DNA of 64,000 bases from Kushneria phyllosphaerae (GCF_900312995.1 NZ_ONZI01000005.1:1-64000), one strand, 5' to 3'. Positions 9,341-18,990 are shown, counted from the stretch's first letter. Numbers and translations are program-made. The notes: generated from the letters alone by a model not told the origin.

Positions 9341-9634
9341 ATGCGTGACGAGATACGACAGCAGGCCACCACCATCATTGCCCGCATTCCTGAAGGGCGG
9401 GTGACTACCTATGGCGCGATCGCCAAAATGACGGAAGGCGCTACGCCACGCTCGATCGGTGCCCTGCTGCGTTTGCTGCCGGAAGGGCATACGCTGCCCT
9501 GGCATCGCGTCGTGGCCGCCGGTGGCCGACTTGCAGACCATGGCGGCGCCAGTGAGCAGCGCGAGCTCCTGAGTGCAGAAGGCGTGATGTTCGATGCCCA
9601 TGGGCGTATTCCCGCGCGTTTTTTCTGGCCCTGA
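9341..9634 (+). CDS. Alkyltransferase-like protein (ATL, YbaZ/Atl1 type)
   Basis: 97 residues with the DNA-binding half of O6-alkylguanine-DNA alkyltransferase. The active-site PCHRV motif reads PWHRV: Trp54 replaces the acceptor cysteine. Family members of this kind bind O6-alkylguanine, flip the base and hand the lesion to nucleotide excision repair rather than repairing it. Tyr24 (GRVTTYGAIA) and Arg37 (TPRSIGALL), used for base flipping, are present. It is divergent from the amidotransferase gene with 73 bases between. Confidence 0.92.
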   Translation: MRDEIRQQATTIIARIPEGRVTTYGAIAKMTEGATPRSIGALLRLLPEGHTLPWHRVVAAGGRLADHGGASEQRELLSAEGVMFDAHGRIPARFFWP

Positions 9635-9651
9635 TGGCAGGGCATGCCCCC

Positions 9652-9673
9652 GCCGGGGTGTCACAACCCCGGC
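9652..9673 (+). terminator. Small GC-rich hairpin between atl and yjaG-like gene
   Basis: GCCGGGGT pairs with ACCCCGGC over a 6-base loop. No T run follows, so it may be a weak terminator or an mRNA-stability element. Confidence 0.4.
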
Positions 9674-9703
9674 ATGATTGATTTCGAACAGGGAGAACCA
9701 GCG

Positions 9704-10318
9704 ATGCCCACCATGATCGCAGCGGGTTTTGAAAAGCGTCTGAGGGCGCTGTCACCACGTCAGGCACTGGCGTTCATGGCGACATTGAGCGAGCGGTTGA
9801 TGCCCAATTATCGCCTCTATGCCGAGATCGGCGAGGCGGGGGATACCCATGGCGTGACCAGCCTACTGGCGCTGGTATGGGAAAGTCTGGGTGTGCGCGA
9901 TGCCCGCATCGATTTCGAGCGCCAGGGTGAAAAGCTCGTGGCCTGTGAGCCACCGGAAGAGGATGACAGCTTCGGGGCGCGTATTGCCCGTGATCTCACC
10001 TTGGCCCTTTCTGCCTGTGTGGATGTACTGTCAGGTCCGGCAGGTGAGGCGCCGGTCGATGTCAGTCGATTGTCCATCGGCGGCATCGAGCGCTTTATCG
10101 AGATGAGCGCCGGGGACGACATCCATGATGATGTCGAACGCGAAGCGCTGATTGAGGGGCACGAATTGATGAGCGATGAGCGGTCATTTCAGCTGGTGGT
10201 GCTGGAAACCGTCGAAACGCAGACGCTGGACCGCGAAGGGCTTCGTGAACTGAAAGCGCTTGGAAAAAACGAGGGTTTCAGCAATCTGGGGCTGACGGCC
10301 GACGAAGCTGGTGACTGA
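9704..10318 (+). CDS. YjaG-family (DUF416) protein
   Basis: 204 residues from the ATG at 9704, preceded by AGGGAGAACC. The N-terminal FEKRLRALSPRQALAFMATLSERLMPNY block and a mostly acidic helical body match the DUF416/YjaG family of gammaproteobacterial cytoplasmic proteins. The function is not established. It converges on hisF over a strong hairpin. Confidence 0.75.
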   Translation: MPTMIAAGFEKRLRALSPRQALAFMATLSERLMPNYRLYAEIGEAGDTHGVTSLLALVWESLGVRDARIDFERQGEKLVACEPPEEDDSFGARIARDLTLALSACVDVLSGPAGEAPVDVSRLSIGGIERFIEMSAGDDIHDDVEREALIEGHELMSDERSFQLVVLETVETQTLDREGLRELKALGKNEGFSNLGLTADEAGD

Positions 10319-10325
10319 CAGGAAA

Positions 10326-10358
10326 GGCAGGCAGCGTCGAGTGGTGACGCTGCCTGCC
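10326..10358. terminator. Bidirectional hairpin between the yjaG-like gene and hisF
   Basis: A perfect 13-bp stem (GGCAGGCAGCGTC / GACGCTGCCTGCC) sits between two converging genes, 8 bases after one stop and 10 before the other. Confidence 0.75.
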
Positions 10359-10367
10359 GAGCCGGGA

Positions 10368-11141
10368 TCAAAGGCGCATTTCAATGCCTTGGTCGGCCAT
10401 GTATTGCTTGGCCTGCTCGATGGTGTATTCACCAAAGTGAAAGATACTGGCGGCCAGCACGGCATCGGCGCCGCCTTCCTTCACCCCGGCCACCAGATGA
10501 TCCAGATTGCCTACTCCACCCGAGGCGATCACCGGCACTGACACGGCGTCACTGATGGCCCGTGTAACGCCCAGATCAAAGCCTTCCCGGGTGCCGTCAC
10601 GGTCCATGCTGGTCACCAGCAGCTCACCGGCGCCGTATTCCACCATCTTGCGGGACCACGCCACGGCATCGAGCCCGGTCGGCTTGCGCCCGCCATGAGT
10701 GAAAATCTCCCAGCGTGGTGGTTCGCCATCCTCGCTGACCCGCTTGGCATCGATGGCCACGACAATGCACTGGCTCCCAAAACGCTGGGACGCCTCATAC
10801 ACAAAGTCGGGGTCGGTGACGGCAGCCGTATTGATCGAGACCTTGTCGGCGCCGGCATTGAGCAGCGCGCGGATATTATCGCAGCTGCGAATACCGCCCC
10901 CCACGGTCAGCGGAATGAACACCTCACCGGCAATCCGGCTGACCATATCCAGCGTGGTGCCGCGCGCCTCATGGCTGGCGGTAATATCGAGAAAGGTAAT
11001 CTCGTCGGCATTTTGTTCGTTGTAACGCCGTGCCACCTCGACCGGATCGCCGGCATCCCGGATGCCCAGAAAATTGACGCCCTTGACCACGCGGCCACGG
11101 TCCACGTCCAGACAGGGGATAATGCGTTTTGCCAGTGTCAT
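10368..11141 (-). CDS. hisF: Imidazole glycerol phosphate synthase, cyclase subunit
   Basis: The barrel subunit that uses ammonia from HisH to make IGP and AICAR. 257 residues from the ATG at 11141 ([21 protein letters not shown]). The catalytic aspartates sit in CLDVD (Asp11) and VVAIDAKR (about Asp130). Last gene of hisB-hisH-hisA-hisF, 16 bases after hisA. The open frame continues upstream but only through hisA sequence. Confidence 0.97.
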   Translation of the reverse strand: MTLAKRIIPCLDVDRGRVVKGVNFLGIRDAGDPVEVARRYNEQNADEITFLDITASHEARGTTLDMVSRIAGEVFIPLTVGGGIRSCDNIRALLNAGADKVSINTAAVTDPDFVYEASQRFGSQCIVVAIDAKRVSEDGEPPRWEIFTHGGRKPTGLDAVAWSRKMVEYGAGELLVTSMDRDGTREGFDLGVTRAISDAVSVPVIASGGVGNLDHLVAGVKEGGADAVLAASIFHFGEYTIEQAKQYMADQGIEMRL

Positions 11142-11157
11142 GTGCTTCTCCGGGTCA

Positions 11158-11904
11158 TCAGCCGCGCTGTGCTTCGATGGTGTCGCACAGGGTCTGGGCC
11201 TCGGCCAGGTCAAGCCGGCCTTCGTAAATGGCCCGTCCGGTAATGGCGCCGACAATGCCGGCCGCCGAGACATCCGCCAGCTTCTGGACATCTTCGATAT
11301 CGGTGACGCCACCGGAGGCGATCACCGGTACGCCGCCATGGCTGGCCATCTCGACGGTGGATTCAACGTTGACGCCGTTCATCATGCCATCGCGTGAAAT
11401 GTCGGTATAAATAATGGCGCTGACGCCATCTTCTGCAAAATGGCGGGCTAGGTCCACTGCACGCATGGTGGAGACTTCTGCCCAGCCGTCGGTGGCCACA
11501 TAGCCATCCCGTGCATCGAGGCCGACCATGATATGGCCGGGAAATTCGCGACACATCTGGCGGACAAAGTCCGGGTCGCGTACGGCCTGGGTGCCGATGA
11601 TGACCCAGCTGACGCCGGCATCGAGATAGCTCTGGATCACCTCTCGGGTGCGGATGCCGCCACCGATCTGGATGGGCAGGTCCGGGAAGCGGGCGGCAAT
11701 GGCCCTGACCGCTTCTTCGTTGACCGGGCGGCCCTCGAAGGCACCGTTGAGATCGACCAGGTGCAGGCGTCTCGCGCCCTCATCCACCCAGCGCTGTGCC
11801 ATGGCCACCGGGTCTTCACCATAGGTGGTCGAGTCTTCCATACGGCCCTGCTTGAGGCGAACACACTGACCGTCTTTCAGGTCGATGGCGGGGATGACCA
11901 GCAT
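11158..11904 (-). CDS. hisA: ProFAR isomerase
   Basis: 1-(5-phosphoribosyl)-5-[(5-phosphoribosylamino)methylideneamino]imidazole-4-carboxamide isomerase, 248 residues, TIM barrel. IPAIDLKDG (Asp8) and VGLDARDG (about Asp129) carry the acid/base pair. VDLNGAFEG and the two phosphate-binding glycine loops (QIGGGIR, ASGGVTD) are present. Lies between hisH and hisF. Confidence 0.97.
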   Translation of the reverse strand: MLVIPAIDLKDGQCVRLKQGRMEDSTTYGEDPVAMAQRWVDEGARRLHLVDLNGAFEGRPVNEEAVRAIAARFPDLPIQIGGGIRTREVIQSYLDAGVSWVIIGTQAVRDPDFVRQMCREFPGHIMVGLDARDGYVATDGWAEVSTMRAVDLARHFAEDGVSAIIYTDISRDGMMNGVNVESTVEMASHGGVPVIASGGVTDIEDVQKLADVSAAGIVGAITGRAIYEGRLDLAEAQTLCDTIEAQRG

Positions 11905-11949
11905 GGGGATTCCTTATCCTTGTCGTGAAATGTCCTGGGCGCGGGAAAG

Positions 11950-12594
11950 TCAGGGCGACCAGGCCACAAAGTTTGCCAGCAGTCTGAGACCGGCCTCGGC
12001 ACTCTTTTCCGGATGAAACTGTACGGCAAAGACGGCGTCACGGCCGGTGGCCACATGGGCGCGGCTGCCGGCGTAATCGGTATAGCCCATCGCGTGGGCA
12101 TCGTCTTCGGCCTGAACGAAATAGCTGTGCACGAAGTAGAACCGCTCGCCGGTCAGAATACCTTCCCACAGAGGGTGCATATGGTGCTGATGAACGCGGT
12201 TCCACCCCATGTGCGGCACCTTGAGCCGCTGACCCTGCTCATCAAGTGCCTGGTCATTAAAGCGCGTGACTCGTCCGGGCATATAGCCCAGGCAGCGCAC
12301 GCCGCCGTTTTCCTCGCTTTTATCCATCAGCATTTGCTGACCGACGCAGATACCCAGCAGGGGCTTGCTGGCATCTTTCAGGAGTTCCTTGACCAGGCCG
12401 GTCAGCTCGGTACGCTCAAGTTCTCCCATGCAGTCACGGATGGCGCCCTGGCCTGGCAGGACCACGCGCGAGGCCCCCTTGATCGCGCGAGCATCGCGCG
12501 TGATGGTGACGCGTTCATCGGGGCTGACGTGCTCGATGGCCTTGGCCACCGAGTGCAGGTTGCCCATGCCGTAATCGATGATGGCAATCGTCAT
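11950..12594 (-). CDS. hisH: Imidazole glycerol phosphate synthase, glutaminase subunit
   Basis: The class I glutamine amidotransferase partner of HisF, 214 residues. Start at 12594 (MTIAIIDYGMGNLHS). The nucleophile cysteine is in LLGICVGQQM and the His-Glu pair in VQFHPEKS. 45 bases separate it from hisA. Confidence 0.97.
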   Translation of the reverse strand: MTIAIIDYGMGNLHSVAKAIEHVSPDERVTITRDARAIKGASRVVLPGQGAIRDCMGELERTELTGLVKELLKDASKPLLGICVGQQMLMDKSEENGGVRCLGYMPGRVTRFNDQALDEQGQRLKVPHMGWNRVHQHHMHPLWEGILTGERFYFVHSYFVQAEDDAHAMGYTDYAGSRAHVATGRDAVFAVQFHPEKSAEAGLRLLANFVAWSP

Positions 12595-12645
12595 GCTGAA
12601 CACACTCCTTGCCGAGCGGCATCACGCCGATCGGATGGTGTTGGG

Positions 12646-13245
12646 TTACAGGCTGCCCTTGGTCGAGGCAATACGCCCCGCCATGCGCTCATCCGGAGAC
12701 ACGGCCATGCGCAGGGCGCGCCCGAAGGCCTTGAAAATGGTTTCGACCTGATGGTGCGCGTTATCGCCTTTCAGGTTGTCGATATGGACGGTTGCCCGGG
12801 CATGGCTGGCAAACCCCTGAAAGAACTCGGACACCAGCTGGGTCTCGAAGGCGCCGATGGTATCTCGCGTGAACTCGGCGTTCATGAAAAGCCCCGGGCG
12901 GCCGGAAAAATCGATCACCACGCGTGACAGTGCCTCATCCAGCGGGACATAGGCGTGACCGTAGCGATGGATGCCACGCTTGTCGCCCAGCGCCTCGGCA
13001 AAGGCCTGGCCCAGAGTAATGCCGGTATCCTCGACCGTATGATGATCGTCAATATGGCGGTCGCCGTCGGCATCGATGGTCAGGTCGATCATCCCATGAC
13101 GTGCGATCTGATCGAGCATGTGCTCGAAAAAGGGCACGCCGGTATCGGCTTTGAGCTCGCCCTGGCCGTCAAGGTCAAGCGAGACAATGATGCGTGTTTC
13201 GCTGGTATGCCGTGAAATACTGGCGCGTCGCGGCGACTGGGTCAT
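12646..13245 (-). CDS. hisB: Imidazoleglycerol-phosphate dehydratase
   Basis: Monofunctional dehydratase of 199 residues; no histidinol-phosphatase domain is fused. Metal-binding [10 protein letters not shown] and a second HQVE/HID set are visible. Start at 13245 ([11 protein letters not shown]), where family members begin. First gene of the minus-strand hisBHAF run; the promoter should lie in 13246-13508. Confidence 0.97.
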   Translation of the reverse strand: MTQSPRRASISRHTSETRIIVSLDLDGQGELKADTGVPFFEHMLDQIARHGMIDLTIDADGDRHIDDHHTVEDTGITLGQAFAEALGDKRGIHRYGHAYVPLDEALSRVVIDFSGRPGLFMNAEFTRDTIGAFETQLVSEFFQGFASHARATVHIDNLKGDNAHHQVETIFKAFGRALRMAVSPDERMAGRIASTKGSL

Positions 13246-13508
13246 GAAGGCTCCCTGCAAAAAGAAGATCATCGCCTCAAGGGCGTAATGGATCACAACG
13301 ATATCAAAACCGGGTCACGCCCGCGCGGCCCGATGGACCAAAGCGTTGTTGCCGGGCGTGCGAGTGCTTGCGCCGGCGAGCCATTATAGAGAAGGGCAGT
13401 GACCATCCGCTACACTAACGCCCGCAACGCACGGGCGGGTTTCCAACATGCTTCTGGAACCTGCCGATGACGTGATCAGGTGGCACAGGGTCTTTGGGAG
13501 AGTATTCA

Positions 13509-15842
13509 ATGAAAGCGTTGTTCAGGATAGTACTGGCGGCGATGGGGGTGCTGGGGCTGCTGGCCGTGGCCGTGGTGATTTATGCGACGACCTTTCTCGA
13601 TCCCAACGACCTCAAGCCCAGGCTTGCCGATGCCGTGCGTGAGCACACGGGGCTTGAGTTGTCCCTGAACGGCCCGCTGTCCTGGACGTTCTACCCCCGC
13701 ATCGGCGTTACCGTGGAAGACGCCTCGGCGCGTCTTCCCAATCAAAAGACGGGAGAGCCGCCCTTTGCTGCATTCAAACAGGCCGAAGCGCGTCTGCGCT
13801 TTGCCCCACTTTTGAGTGGCAATATTGAAGTCGATGGTTTCACGCTGGATGGTCTTCGTCTCAATCTTGAGCGTGACGCGCAGGGGCGTGGCAACTGGGA
13901 AACGTTGATCGATACCGCCGCGCATCAGGACAATGTCCCGTCAGCCTCGCCCTCCCGGCGGCCGCAGCGCGTTACGACCGCCGGTGATCGACCCCTTGCC
14001 ATGGATATCGCCAGCATCCAGGTTCGTGATGGCCAGGTGCATTTTGAAGATCATGAGCACCATCGCGACATCACGCTGTCTTCCTTGGCCCTGCAGGCCT
14101 CCAACGTGACTTCCGGAGGGAGCTTTCCGCTGGAACTGTCCTTTGCCCTTGAAGGCACTCGACCGGAAATGTCCGGTAATGTCAGTTTGAAAAGCCAGGC
14201 CAACCTCAATCTGAACAGCGCCCTTTACACCCTCGATAACCTGGCTTTGAGGGGGGCAATGCATCTGCCGAACCTGGATGACGCCCATGATCAGAGCTTT
14301 AATTTTAATGTCTCAAGACTGGCTGCAGATTTGAGTCAGCAGCGCTACAGCTTTGACAAGGCGGTCCTTGATGGCACCTTCTACCTGCCGTCGCTGGGTG
14401 AGCACGCCCTGCCACTGAGCGGCGAGGCCAGTGGTGAGGTGTCGCTTGAGGACAATCATGCGGCACTGACGTCGTTTGCGCTCAACAGCGGCCAGTGGCT
14501 GCGCCTGACCGGTAGCGGGGATGCGCGCAATCTGCAGGATGATCTGCACTGGCAGGGGCAGATCGATATGGCGCCTGCAGATCTTCGCAGCTGGCTGGAA
14601 CGGCTGGGAAAACTGCCGGCCACGGCAGATGCTCAGGCGTTTCAGCGAGTCGGTATCTCTTCGAAGGTCGAGGGGGATACACATTCAGCGCGGTTTGCGG
14701 ATCTGGCCATCAATATTGATGATACGACCCTTGAAGGAACGGCATCGCTGGGAATGGATACTCCCCGCCTGCATGCCGATCTCACGGGTGATTCCCTGGA
14801 TCTTGATCGCTATCTGCCGCCGAAAGCCAAGCAAGCGTCTCCTACTGACGATGCGCCGCAGCCCGTGGACAGTGACGCAGCGCAGGGCACAGACGCTGAA
14901 AACGCCTCCGGTGAAAAAGCACTGGCGCTGGCCCGCTCGCTGGATCTTGCCCTGAATCTACGCCTTGAGGCGCTCAAGGCACGCGCGCTTCATCTTGAAA
15001 ACGTGTCACTGCAGGCGCGAGGCAGTGATGGGCACTACCGTCTCACAAGCCTTGACGCCGATCTCTACGACGGAACGCTCAAGACCAGTGGTGCCATGAA
15101 CGTTGGCGCGTCATCGCCGTCATTATCCCTTGAGCCGACGCTGACCGGTGTGGCGCTTCAACCCCTGTTGCAGGATGTGCTGGGGCGTGATGACCTTTTT
15201 CGCGGCACGCTTAATGCCCGGGCGACGCTGTCCTCTACGCCTGGAGAGGACAATTCCCTGCTGGCCCACCTTGATGGCAAGGCAGCGCTCGAGATTGCTG
15301 ATGGCGCCATACTGGGCATCAATCTGCCGGGACAGCTGTGTACCACGGCGGCCATGCTGCAGGGCAATAGCACCTCGCACGAGTGGGGCAGCGATACCGA
15401 GTTCGATCAGTTCGCCGCCAACTTCGATATTGTCGACGGTGTCATTCAAAATGATGATTTGAAAGTGGCCCTGCCAGGGATCGATATTGCCGGCAGTGGC
15501 CAGGTGGATCTAAAGGCGCAGACTCTGGATATGGCGCTGGCGGCTCGGCTGGCCAATACCGCCGACACCCAGGGGTGTCCGGTCAGCGCAACGCTGAGCC
15601 GCATACAGCTGCCGCTGCACTGTTCGGGGGATCTGGGGGATGCTCCGGCCCAGTGGTGTCGTTTCGACACAGATGCCTTTCGCGCCATTTTGCAAAAGAC
15701 TGTCGCCAGCGAAGGGCAGCAGACGCTGCGCGAACATCTGGACCGTCAGCTGGAGGGCAGGCTTGGACAACGCATCGAGGAAAAACTGGGGGAGGATTCC
15801 GGTAGTAATCTTCGAAATGCCATCAAGGGGCTTTTCCAGTAA
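13509..15842 (+). CDS. asmA: AsmA family protein
   Basis: 777 residues. An N-terminal membrane anchor (about residues 5-25) is followed by the AsmA opening ATTFLDPNDLKP and a long beta-rich periplasmic region. The C-terminal AsmA-like domain holds the conserved ADGAILGINLPG stretch. AsmA-type proteins are bridge-like lipid-transfer or envelope-assembly proteins linking inner and outer membranes. The ATG at 13509 preceded by GGGAG is preferred to the TTG 15 bases upstream. It is divergent from hisB. Confidence 0.9.
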   Translation: MKALFRIVLAAMGVLGLLAVAVVIYATTFLDPNDLKPRLADAVREHTGLELSLNGPLSWTFYPRIGVTVEDASARLPNQKTGEPPFAAFKQAEARLRFAPLLSGNIEVDGFTLDGLRLNLERDAQGRGNWETLIDTAAHQDNVPSASPSRRPQRVTTAGDRPLAMDIASIQVRDGQVHFEDHEHHRDITLSSLALQASNVTSGGSFPLELSFALEGTRPEMSGNVSLKSQANLNLNSALYTLDNLALRGAMHLPNLDDAHDQSFNFNVSRLAADLSQQRYSFDKAVLDGTFYLPSLGEHALPLSGEASGEVSLEDNHAALTSFALNSGQWLRLTGSGDARNLQDDLHWQGQIDMAPADLRSWLERLGKLPATADAQAFQRVGISSKVEGDTHSARFADLAINIDDTTLEGTASLGMDTPRLHADLTGDSLDLDRYLPPKAKQASPTDDAPQPVDSDAAQGTDAENASGEKALALARSLDLALNLRLEALKARALHLENVSLQARGSDGHYRLTSLDADLYDGTLKTSGAMNVGASSPSLSLEPTLTGVALQPLLQDVLGRDDLFRGTLNARATLSSTPGEDNSLLAHLDGKAALEIADGAILGINLPGQLCTTAAMLQGNSTSHEWGSDTEFDQFAANFDIVDGVIQNDDLKVALPGIDIAGSGQVDLKAQTLDMALAARLANTADTQGCPVSATLSRIQLPLHCSGDLGDAPAQWCRFDTDAFRAILQKTVASEGQQTLREHLDRQLEGRLGQRIEEKLGEDSGSNLRNAIKGLFQ

Positions 15843-15917
15843 CCACGTCACAGGGCCGGCGTCCCGATGAGCGGGCGCCGGTACTTCCGAGTTTTATATC
15901 CGGGCGAGAGCCAATTC

Positions 15918-17006
15918 GTGAGTACTTTTATCGAGGCCCCGCAGCCGCTGGATGCCGAGTATTTTCGCACCCGGTTGCTGGGCTGGTTTGATCAATATGG
16001 CCGTACCCATCTGCCCTGGCAGCAGGGCCGAAGCCCTTACCGTGTCTGGGTGTCAGAGATCATGCTGCAGCAGACACAGGTGGCCACCGTCATTGGCTAT
16101 TTCGAACGTTTCATGCAGCGCTTTCCGGATGTGGCCGCGCTGGCAGCGGCCGAGCAGGATGAGGTGCTGCATCTCTGGACCGGGCTTGGCTATTACGCGC
16201 GTGCTCGCAACCTGCATCGCGCGGCCAAATGTGTGGTGCATGAGCACAATGGCGCATTCCCGGTCGAAAGCGTCGCGGCGCTGAGTGCGCTGCCGGGCAT
16301 CGGCCGTTCGACGGCCGGGGCCATCATCGCGCAAGCCACCGGCAAGCGGGCTCCCATTCTGGATGGCAACGTCAAGCGGGTACTGACGCGCCTTCATGGT
16401 GTCGAGGGCTGGCCTGGTCGGCCGGAGGTGGAGCGAAGGCTCTGGCAGCTGGCTGAACACTATACGCCTCAATGGCGCTGTGCTGACTTCACTCAGGCCA
16501 TGATGGATATGGGGGCTACCCTGTGCACTCGAAGACGCCCCAGCTGCCTCCTGTGCCCCTTTGAAGCGGACTGTGTGGCTCATGCCAGGGGGGAAGAGCA
16601 GCGCTTTCCCGAGTCAAAGCCGAAAAAGGAAAAGCCGGTGCGCAAGACCATGATGCTGATGCTGCGCGATGAGAATGGTCACGTGCTGCTTGAGCAGCGC
16701 CCTTCAAGCGGTTTATGGGGTGGCCTGTGGGGGTTGCCCCAGTTTGATGACGGCGGGGCTCTGGACGCCTGGCTGGCCCGGGAAATGCCGGGCAGTGAAG
16801 TACAAGGACGGTGGTCATCCTTTGTGCATGTCTTTACGCATTTTCGACTTGAGATCACGCCGGTTCAGGCGCATCTGTCACGGCAGGGGGACCAGCCCGC
16901 TGCATCAGGATGGCGATGGTATGATCCTGACCAACCCGACAGCATCGGGCTGGCAGCACCGGTCAAGGCGCTGCTTGAATCCCTGTCATCATTCACGCTC
17001 CTTTGA
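15918..17006 (+). CDS. mutY: A/G-specific adenine glycosylase
   Basis: Removes adenine mispaired with 8-oxoguanine. About 362 residues from a GTG at 15918 (MSTFIEAPQPLD), which has GCGAGAG in front; the frame is open for 17 more codons upstream. Catalytic Glu lies in SEIMLQQTQV, the helix-hairpin-helix in SALPGIGRSTAGAI, the 4Fe-4S ligands in the C-x6-C-x2-C-x5-C spacing of CTRRRPSCLLCPFEADC, and a NUDIX-like 8-oxoG recognition domain at the C-terminus. yggX follows after 23 bases, as in many gammaproteobacteria. Confidence 0.95.
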   Translation: MSTFIEAPQPLDAEYFRTRLLGWFDQYGRTHLPWQQGRSPYRVWVSEIMLQQTQVATVIGYFERFMQRFPDVAALAAAEQDEVLHLWTGLGYYARARNLHRAAKCVVHEHNGAFPVESVAALSALPGIGRSTAGAIIAQATGKRAPILDGNVKRVLTRLHGVEGWPGRPEVERRLWQLAEHYTPQWRCADFTQAMMDMGATLCTRRRPSCLLCPFEADCVAHARGEEQRFPESKPKKEKPVRKTMMLMLRDENGHVLLEQRPSSGLWGGLWGLPQFDDGGALDAWLAREMPGSEVQGRWSSFVHVFTHFRLEITPVQAHLSRQGDQPAASGWRWYDPDQPDSIGLAAPVKALLESLSSFTLL

Positions 17007-17029
17007 GAGCGCTTACATAAGGTATTTCA

Positions 17030-17299
17030 ATGACTCGTACAGTGTTTTGCCGCAAGTACCAGCAGGAGCTCGAAGGGCTTCAGATGCCGCCGCTGCCGGG
17101 CGCCAAAGGCCAGGACATTTATGACAACGTTTCCAAAAAGGCTTGGGAGGAGTGGCAGGCACTTCAGACGCGCTTGATCAATGAAAAGCGTCTCAACATG
17201 CTTGACCCCGAGACTCGCGATTATCTGATGACGCAGATGACGCAATTTTTCAACAACGAACAAACCGACAGCGCTGAAGGCTACGTACCGCCCTCTTAA
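17030..17299 (+). CDS. yggX: Fe(II) trafficking / oxidative damage protection protein
   Basis: 89 residues, a typical Ygg[18 protein letters not shown] with the conserved Cys7, then [21 protein letters not shown]. It protects iron-sulfur proteins and shares an operon with mutY. Both act against oxidative damage. Confidence 0.96.
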   Translation: MTRTVFCRKYQQELEGLQMPPLPGAKGQDIYDNVSKKAWEEWQALQTRLINEKRLNMLDPETRDYLMTQMTQFFNNEQTDSAEGYVPPS

Positions 17300-17329
17300 T
17301 AAGTTTTTGAAATAATATTGAGAAAGGTG

Positions 17330-17358
17330 TTGACCCAAGAAGAGGTTTTCGATTTAAT
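17330..17358 (+). promoter_or_regulatory. Promoter of the tRNA-Phe-Gln-Thr cluster
   Basis: TTGACC at 17330 and TTTAAT at 17353 with a 17-base spacer, about 18 bases before the first tRNA. A GC-rich discriminator (GCAGCCG) follows, as in stable-RNA promoters under stringent control. Confidence 0.75.
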
Positions 17359-17375
17359 ACGCAGCCGTTGGCAGC

Positions 17376-17451
17376 GGCCAGATAGCTCAGTCGGTAGAGC
17401 AGGGGATTGAAAATCCCCGTGTCGGCGGTTCGATTCCGTCTCTGGCCACCA
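17376..17451 (+). tRNA. tRNA-Phe (GAA)
   Basis: 76 nt, full cloverleaf with encoded CCA. Acceptor GGCCAGA / TCTGGCC, anticodon loop TTGAAAA (GAA), T arm GGTTCGATTCC. Confidence 0.97.
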
Positions 17452-17456
17452 TCTGC

Positions 17457-17531
17457 TGGGGTATAGCCAAGTGGTAAGGCACCGGTTTTTGGTATCGGCA
17501 TTCCCAGGTTCGAGTCCTGGTACCCCAGCCA
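17457..17531 (+). tRNA. tRNA-Gln (TTG)
   Basis: 75 nt with encoded CCA. Acceptor TGGGGTA / TACCCCA, anticodon loop TTTTGGT (TTG), T arm GGTTCGAGTCC. Its wobble uridine is a possible substrate of MnmH. Confidence 0.97.
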
Positions 17532-17556
17532 CTTCATTCTGCTTGCAGATGAATAT

Positions 17557-17632
<76 letters not shown>

Positions 17633-17665
17633 TTTCGAATTGTTTCAAACGCAATTCGAAAAAAG

Positions 17666-17690
17666 AAACCGCCTTAATGGCGGTTTTTTT
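17666..17690 (+). terminator. Terminator of the tRNA cluster
   Basis: AAACCGCC / GGCGGTTT stem followed by a T run. A second inverted repeat just before it (17634-17660, TTCGAATTG / CAATTCGAA) follows the tRNA-Thr CCA end and may mark the processing site. Confidence 0.9.
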
Positions 17691-18070
17691 ATATGCAAAA
17701 ATTACTGACAGATCGCGATTGCATCCGTCTGTGATGCCTGTCGAGCTGAGTTACTCAGCATGCCCTCCGGCTTGGCCGTTATTGCATGATCAGGATGCCA
17801 AGCACTTTGCTTCCTGCATTCCAAATATCTGGCTTTTAGGTTGACCTGTTTTTTTGCGTTATATGAAATGTTCACTATGTATGTATCGCATACCCCCTAC
17901 CAAAGGGTTACTTGACCCGGCAAGGCGATAGGTGCACTATGATCCAAGGTGGTGAACAAGGCAGTATATCGTCAGTTGTAATCGATCCTGTCGAGAGCAT
18001 ATGAATGGCTATCTTGTTTTTGCCCGCAGTGGGCTAACCATCATTAATTTATTGCACAGGTATCAAAAGC
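17691..18070 (+). other. 380-base gene-free stretch holding the cold-shock gene promoter and leader
   Basis: No gene is seen. A good sigma-70 promoter, TTGACC (17912-17917) and CACTAT (17935-17940) with a 17-base spacer, predicts a transcript start near 17947. That leaves a leader of roughly 120 bases before the cold-shock ATG, a length typical of cspA-type mRNAs whose leaders fold differently at low temperature. The upstream 220 bases hold nothing I recognise. Confidence 0.6.
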
Positions 18071-18274
18071 ATGGCAACTGGCACAGTTAAGTGGTTCAAC
18101 GATAGCAAAGGCTTCGGTTTCATCTCTCCTGACGACGGTGGCGACGATTTGTTCGCACACTTCTCCGAGATCCAGGCAGAAGGTTTCAAGTCGCTGCAGG
18201 AAGGCCAAAAGGTCTCCTTCAACGTCACTCAGGGTAAAAAAGGTCTGCAGGCTTCTGCAATCCGCCCCGAGTAA
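18071..18274 (+). CDS. Cold-shock domain protein (CspA family)
   Basis: 67 residues, a single OB-fold cold-shock domain: [15 protein letters not shown] (RNP1) and [10 protein letters not shown] (RNP2). It binds single-stranded RNA and DNA and melts mRNA structure. Followed directly by a strong terminator, so monocistronic. Which csp paralogue it is cannot be told. Confidence 0.95.
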   Translation: MATGTVKWFNDSKGFGFISPDDGGDDLFAHFSEIQAEGFKSLQEGQKVSFNVTQGKKGLQASAIRPE

Positions 18275-18300
18275 TTCGGTAGATTAAATTCTGCTGTAAA

Positions 18301-18328
18301 GGGAGCTGCCATTGGCAGCTCCCTTTTT
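18301..18328 (+). terminator. Terminator of the cold-shock gene
   Basis: GGGAGCTGCC / GGCAGCTCCC perfect 10-bp stem with a 3-base loop and TTTTT. Confidence 0.92.
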
Positions 18329-18396
18329 ATTTGCCTCCATCCTTTGTATTTATCCTGATTGCGTACCCGCTGACCAACTATTTTATGCCTGTCGGC

Positions 18397-18990
18397 TTAG
18401 TAGACGAGGTGTGCGCCGTATCCCCATAGCAACACGGTGATGGCGAGAAGCACTTCAAGCACCAATACACCAATGCCCAGCGTCGAGCTCGAGACAATAA
18501 AGCCTTCCTTGCGATCAATGCCCAGAAACCCAGGTATGCCCAGATAGAGCAGGTAGCCGGTATAGCAAAGCCCTGCCACGCCTGCCAGTACGCACAGCCA
18601 TATCATTGGGTACAGAGCGACCAGACCGGCCAGAAACATGGGCGTCGCGACATATCCGGCAAAAACGATGCAACGGTTCAGGTCGGGATGGACGGAGTAT
18701 CGTTGCGCCATGCGATGAATGACAAGCCCCATCAGGGCGATGGCCCCCAGAATGGCGAGATAGAACAGAACGGCCAGCTGTAATGCGCTGATGGTTGAAA
18801 GAGTGACGACAGCTGAGCGTCCGAAATCCCAACCAACGGTAGTCGTACCAATGAACGCGCAGACCACGGGAACGGCTGCCAATAATAGAACATGGCTGGC
18901 ATACATGTGTGTTGCGCTTTCGTGCTCACCTTCAATGTTCTTCCATTCTCGGTGAGGATGAGCCATCAGGCCCCAGACATGATGAATCAT
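18397..18990 (-). CDS. Yip1-domain inner-membrane protein
   Basis: 197 residues from the ATG at 18990 (MIHHVWGLMAHPHREW), with GGGGAG upstream. The W-x-x-x-x-H-P-x-x-x-W opening followed by about five membrane segments (roughly 33-55, 67-95, 113-135, 137-160 and 170-195) is the pattern of bacterial YIP1-family proteins. Function in bacteria is unknown. Confidence 0.75.
   Translation of the reverse strand: MIHHVWGLMAHPHREWKNIEGEHESATHMYASHVLLLAAVPVVCAFIGTTTVGWDFGRSAVVTLSTISALQLAVLFYLAILGAIALMGLVIHRMAQRYSVHPDLNRCIVFAGYVATPMFLAGLVALYPMIWLCVLAGVAGLCYTGYLLYLGIPGFLGIDRKEGFIVSSSTLGIGVLVLEVLLAITVLLWGYGAHLVY

Noticed and set aside
17250..17537. Open frames across the tRNA cluster on the minus strand (containing GYQDSNLGMP-type peptides)
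   Set aside because: A well-known artefact of antisense translation of tRNA genes.
17634..17660. TTCGAATTG / CAATTCGAA inverted repeat as an attachment or IS end
   Set aside because: It follows a tRNA 3' end directly, is followed by the terminator, and has no partner copy seen elsewhere in the window.
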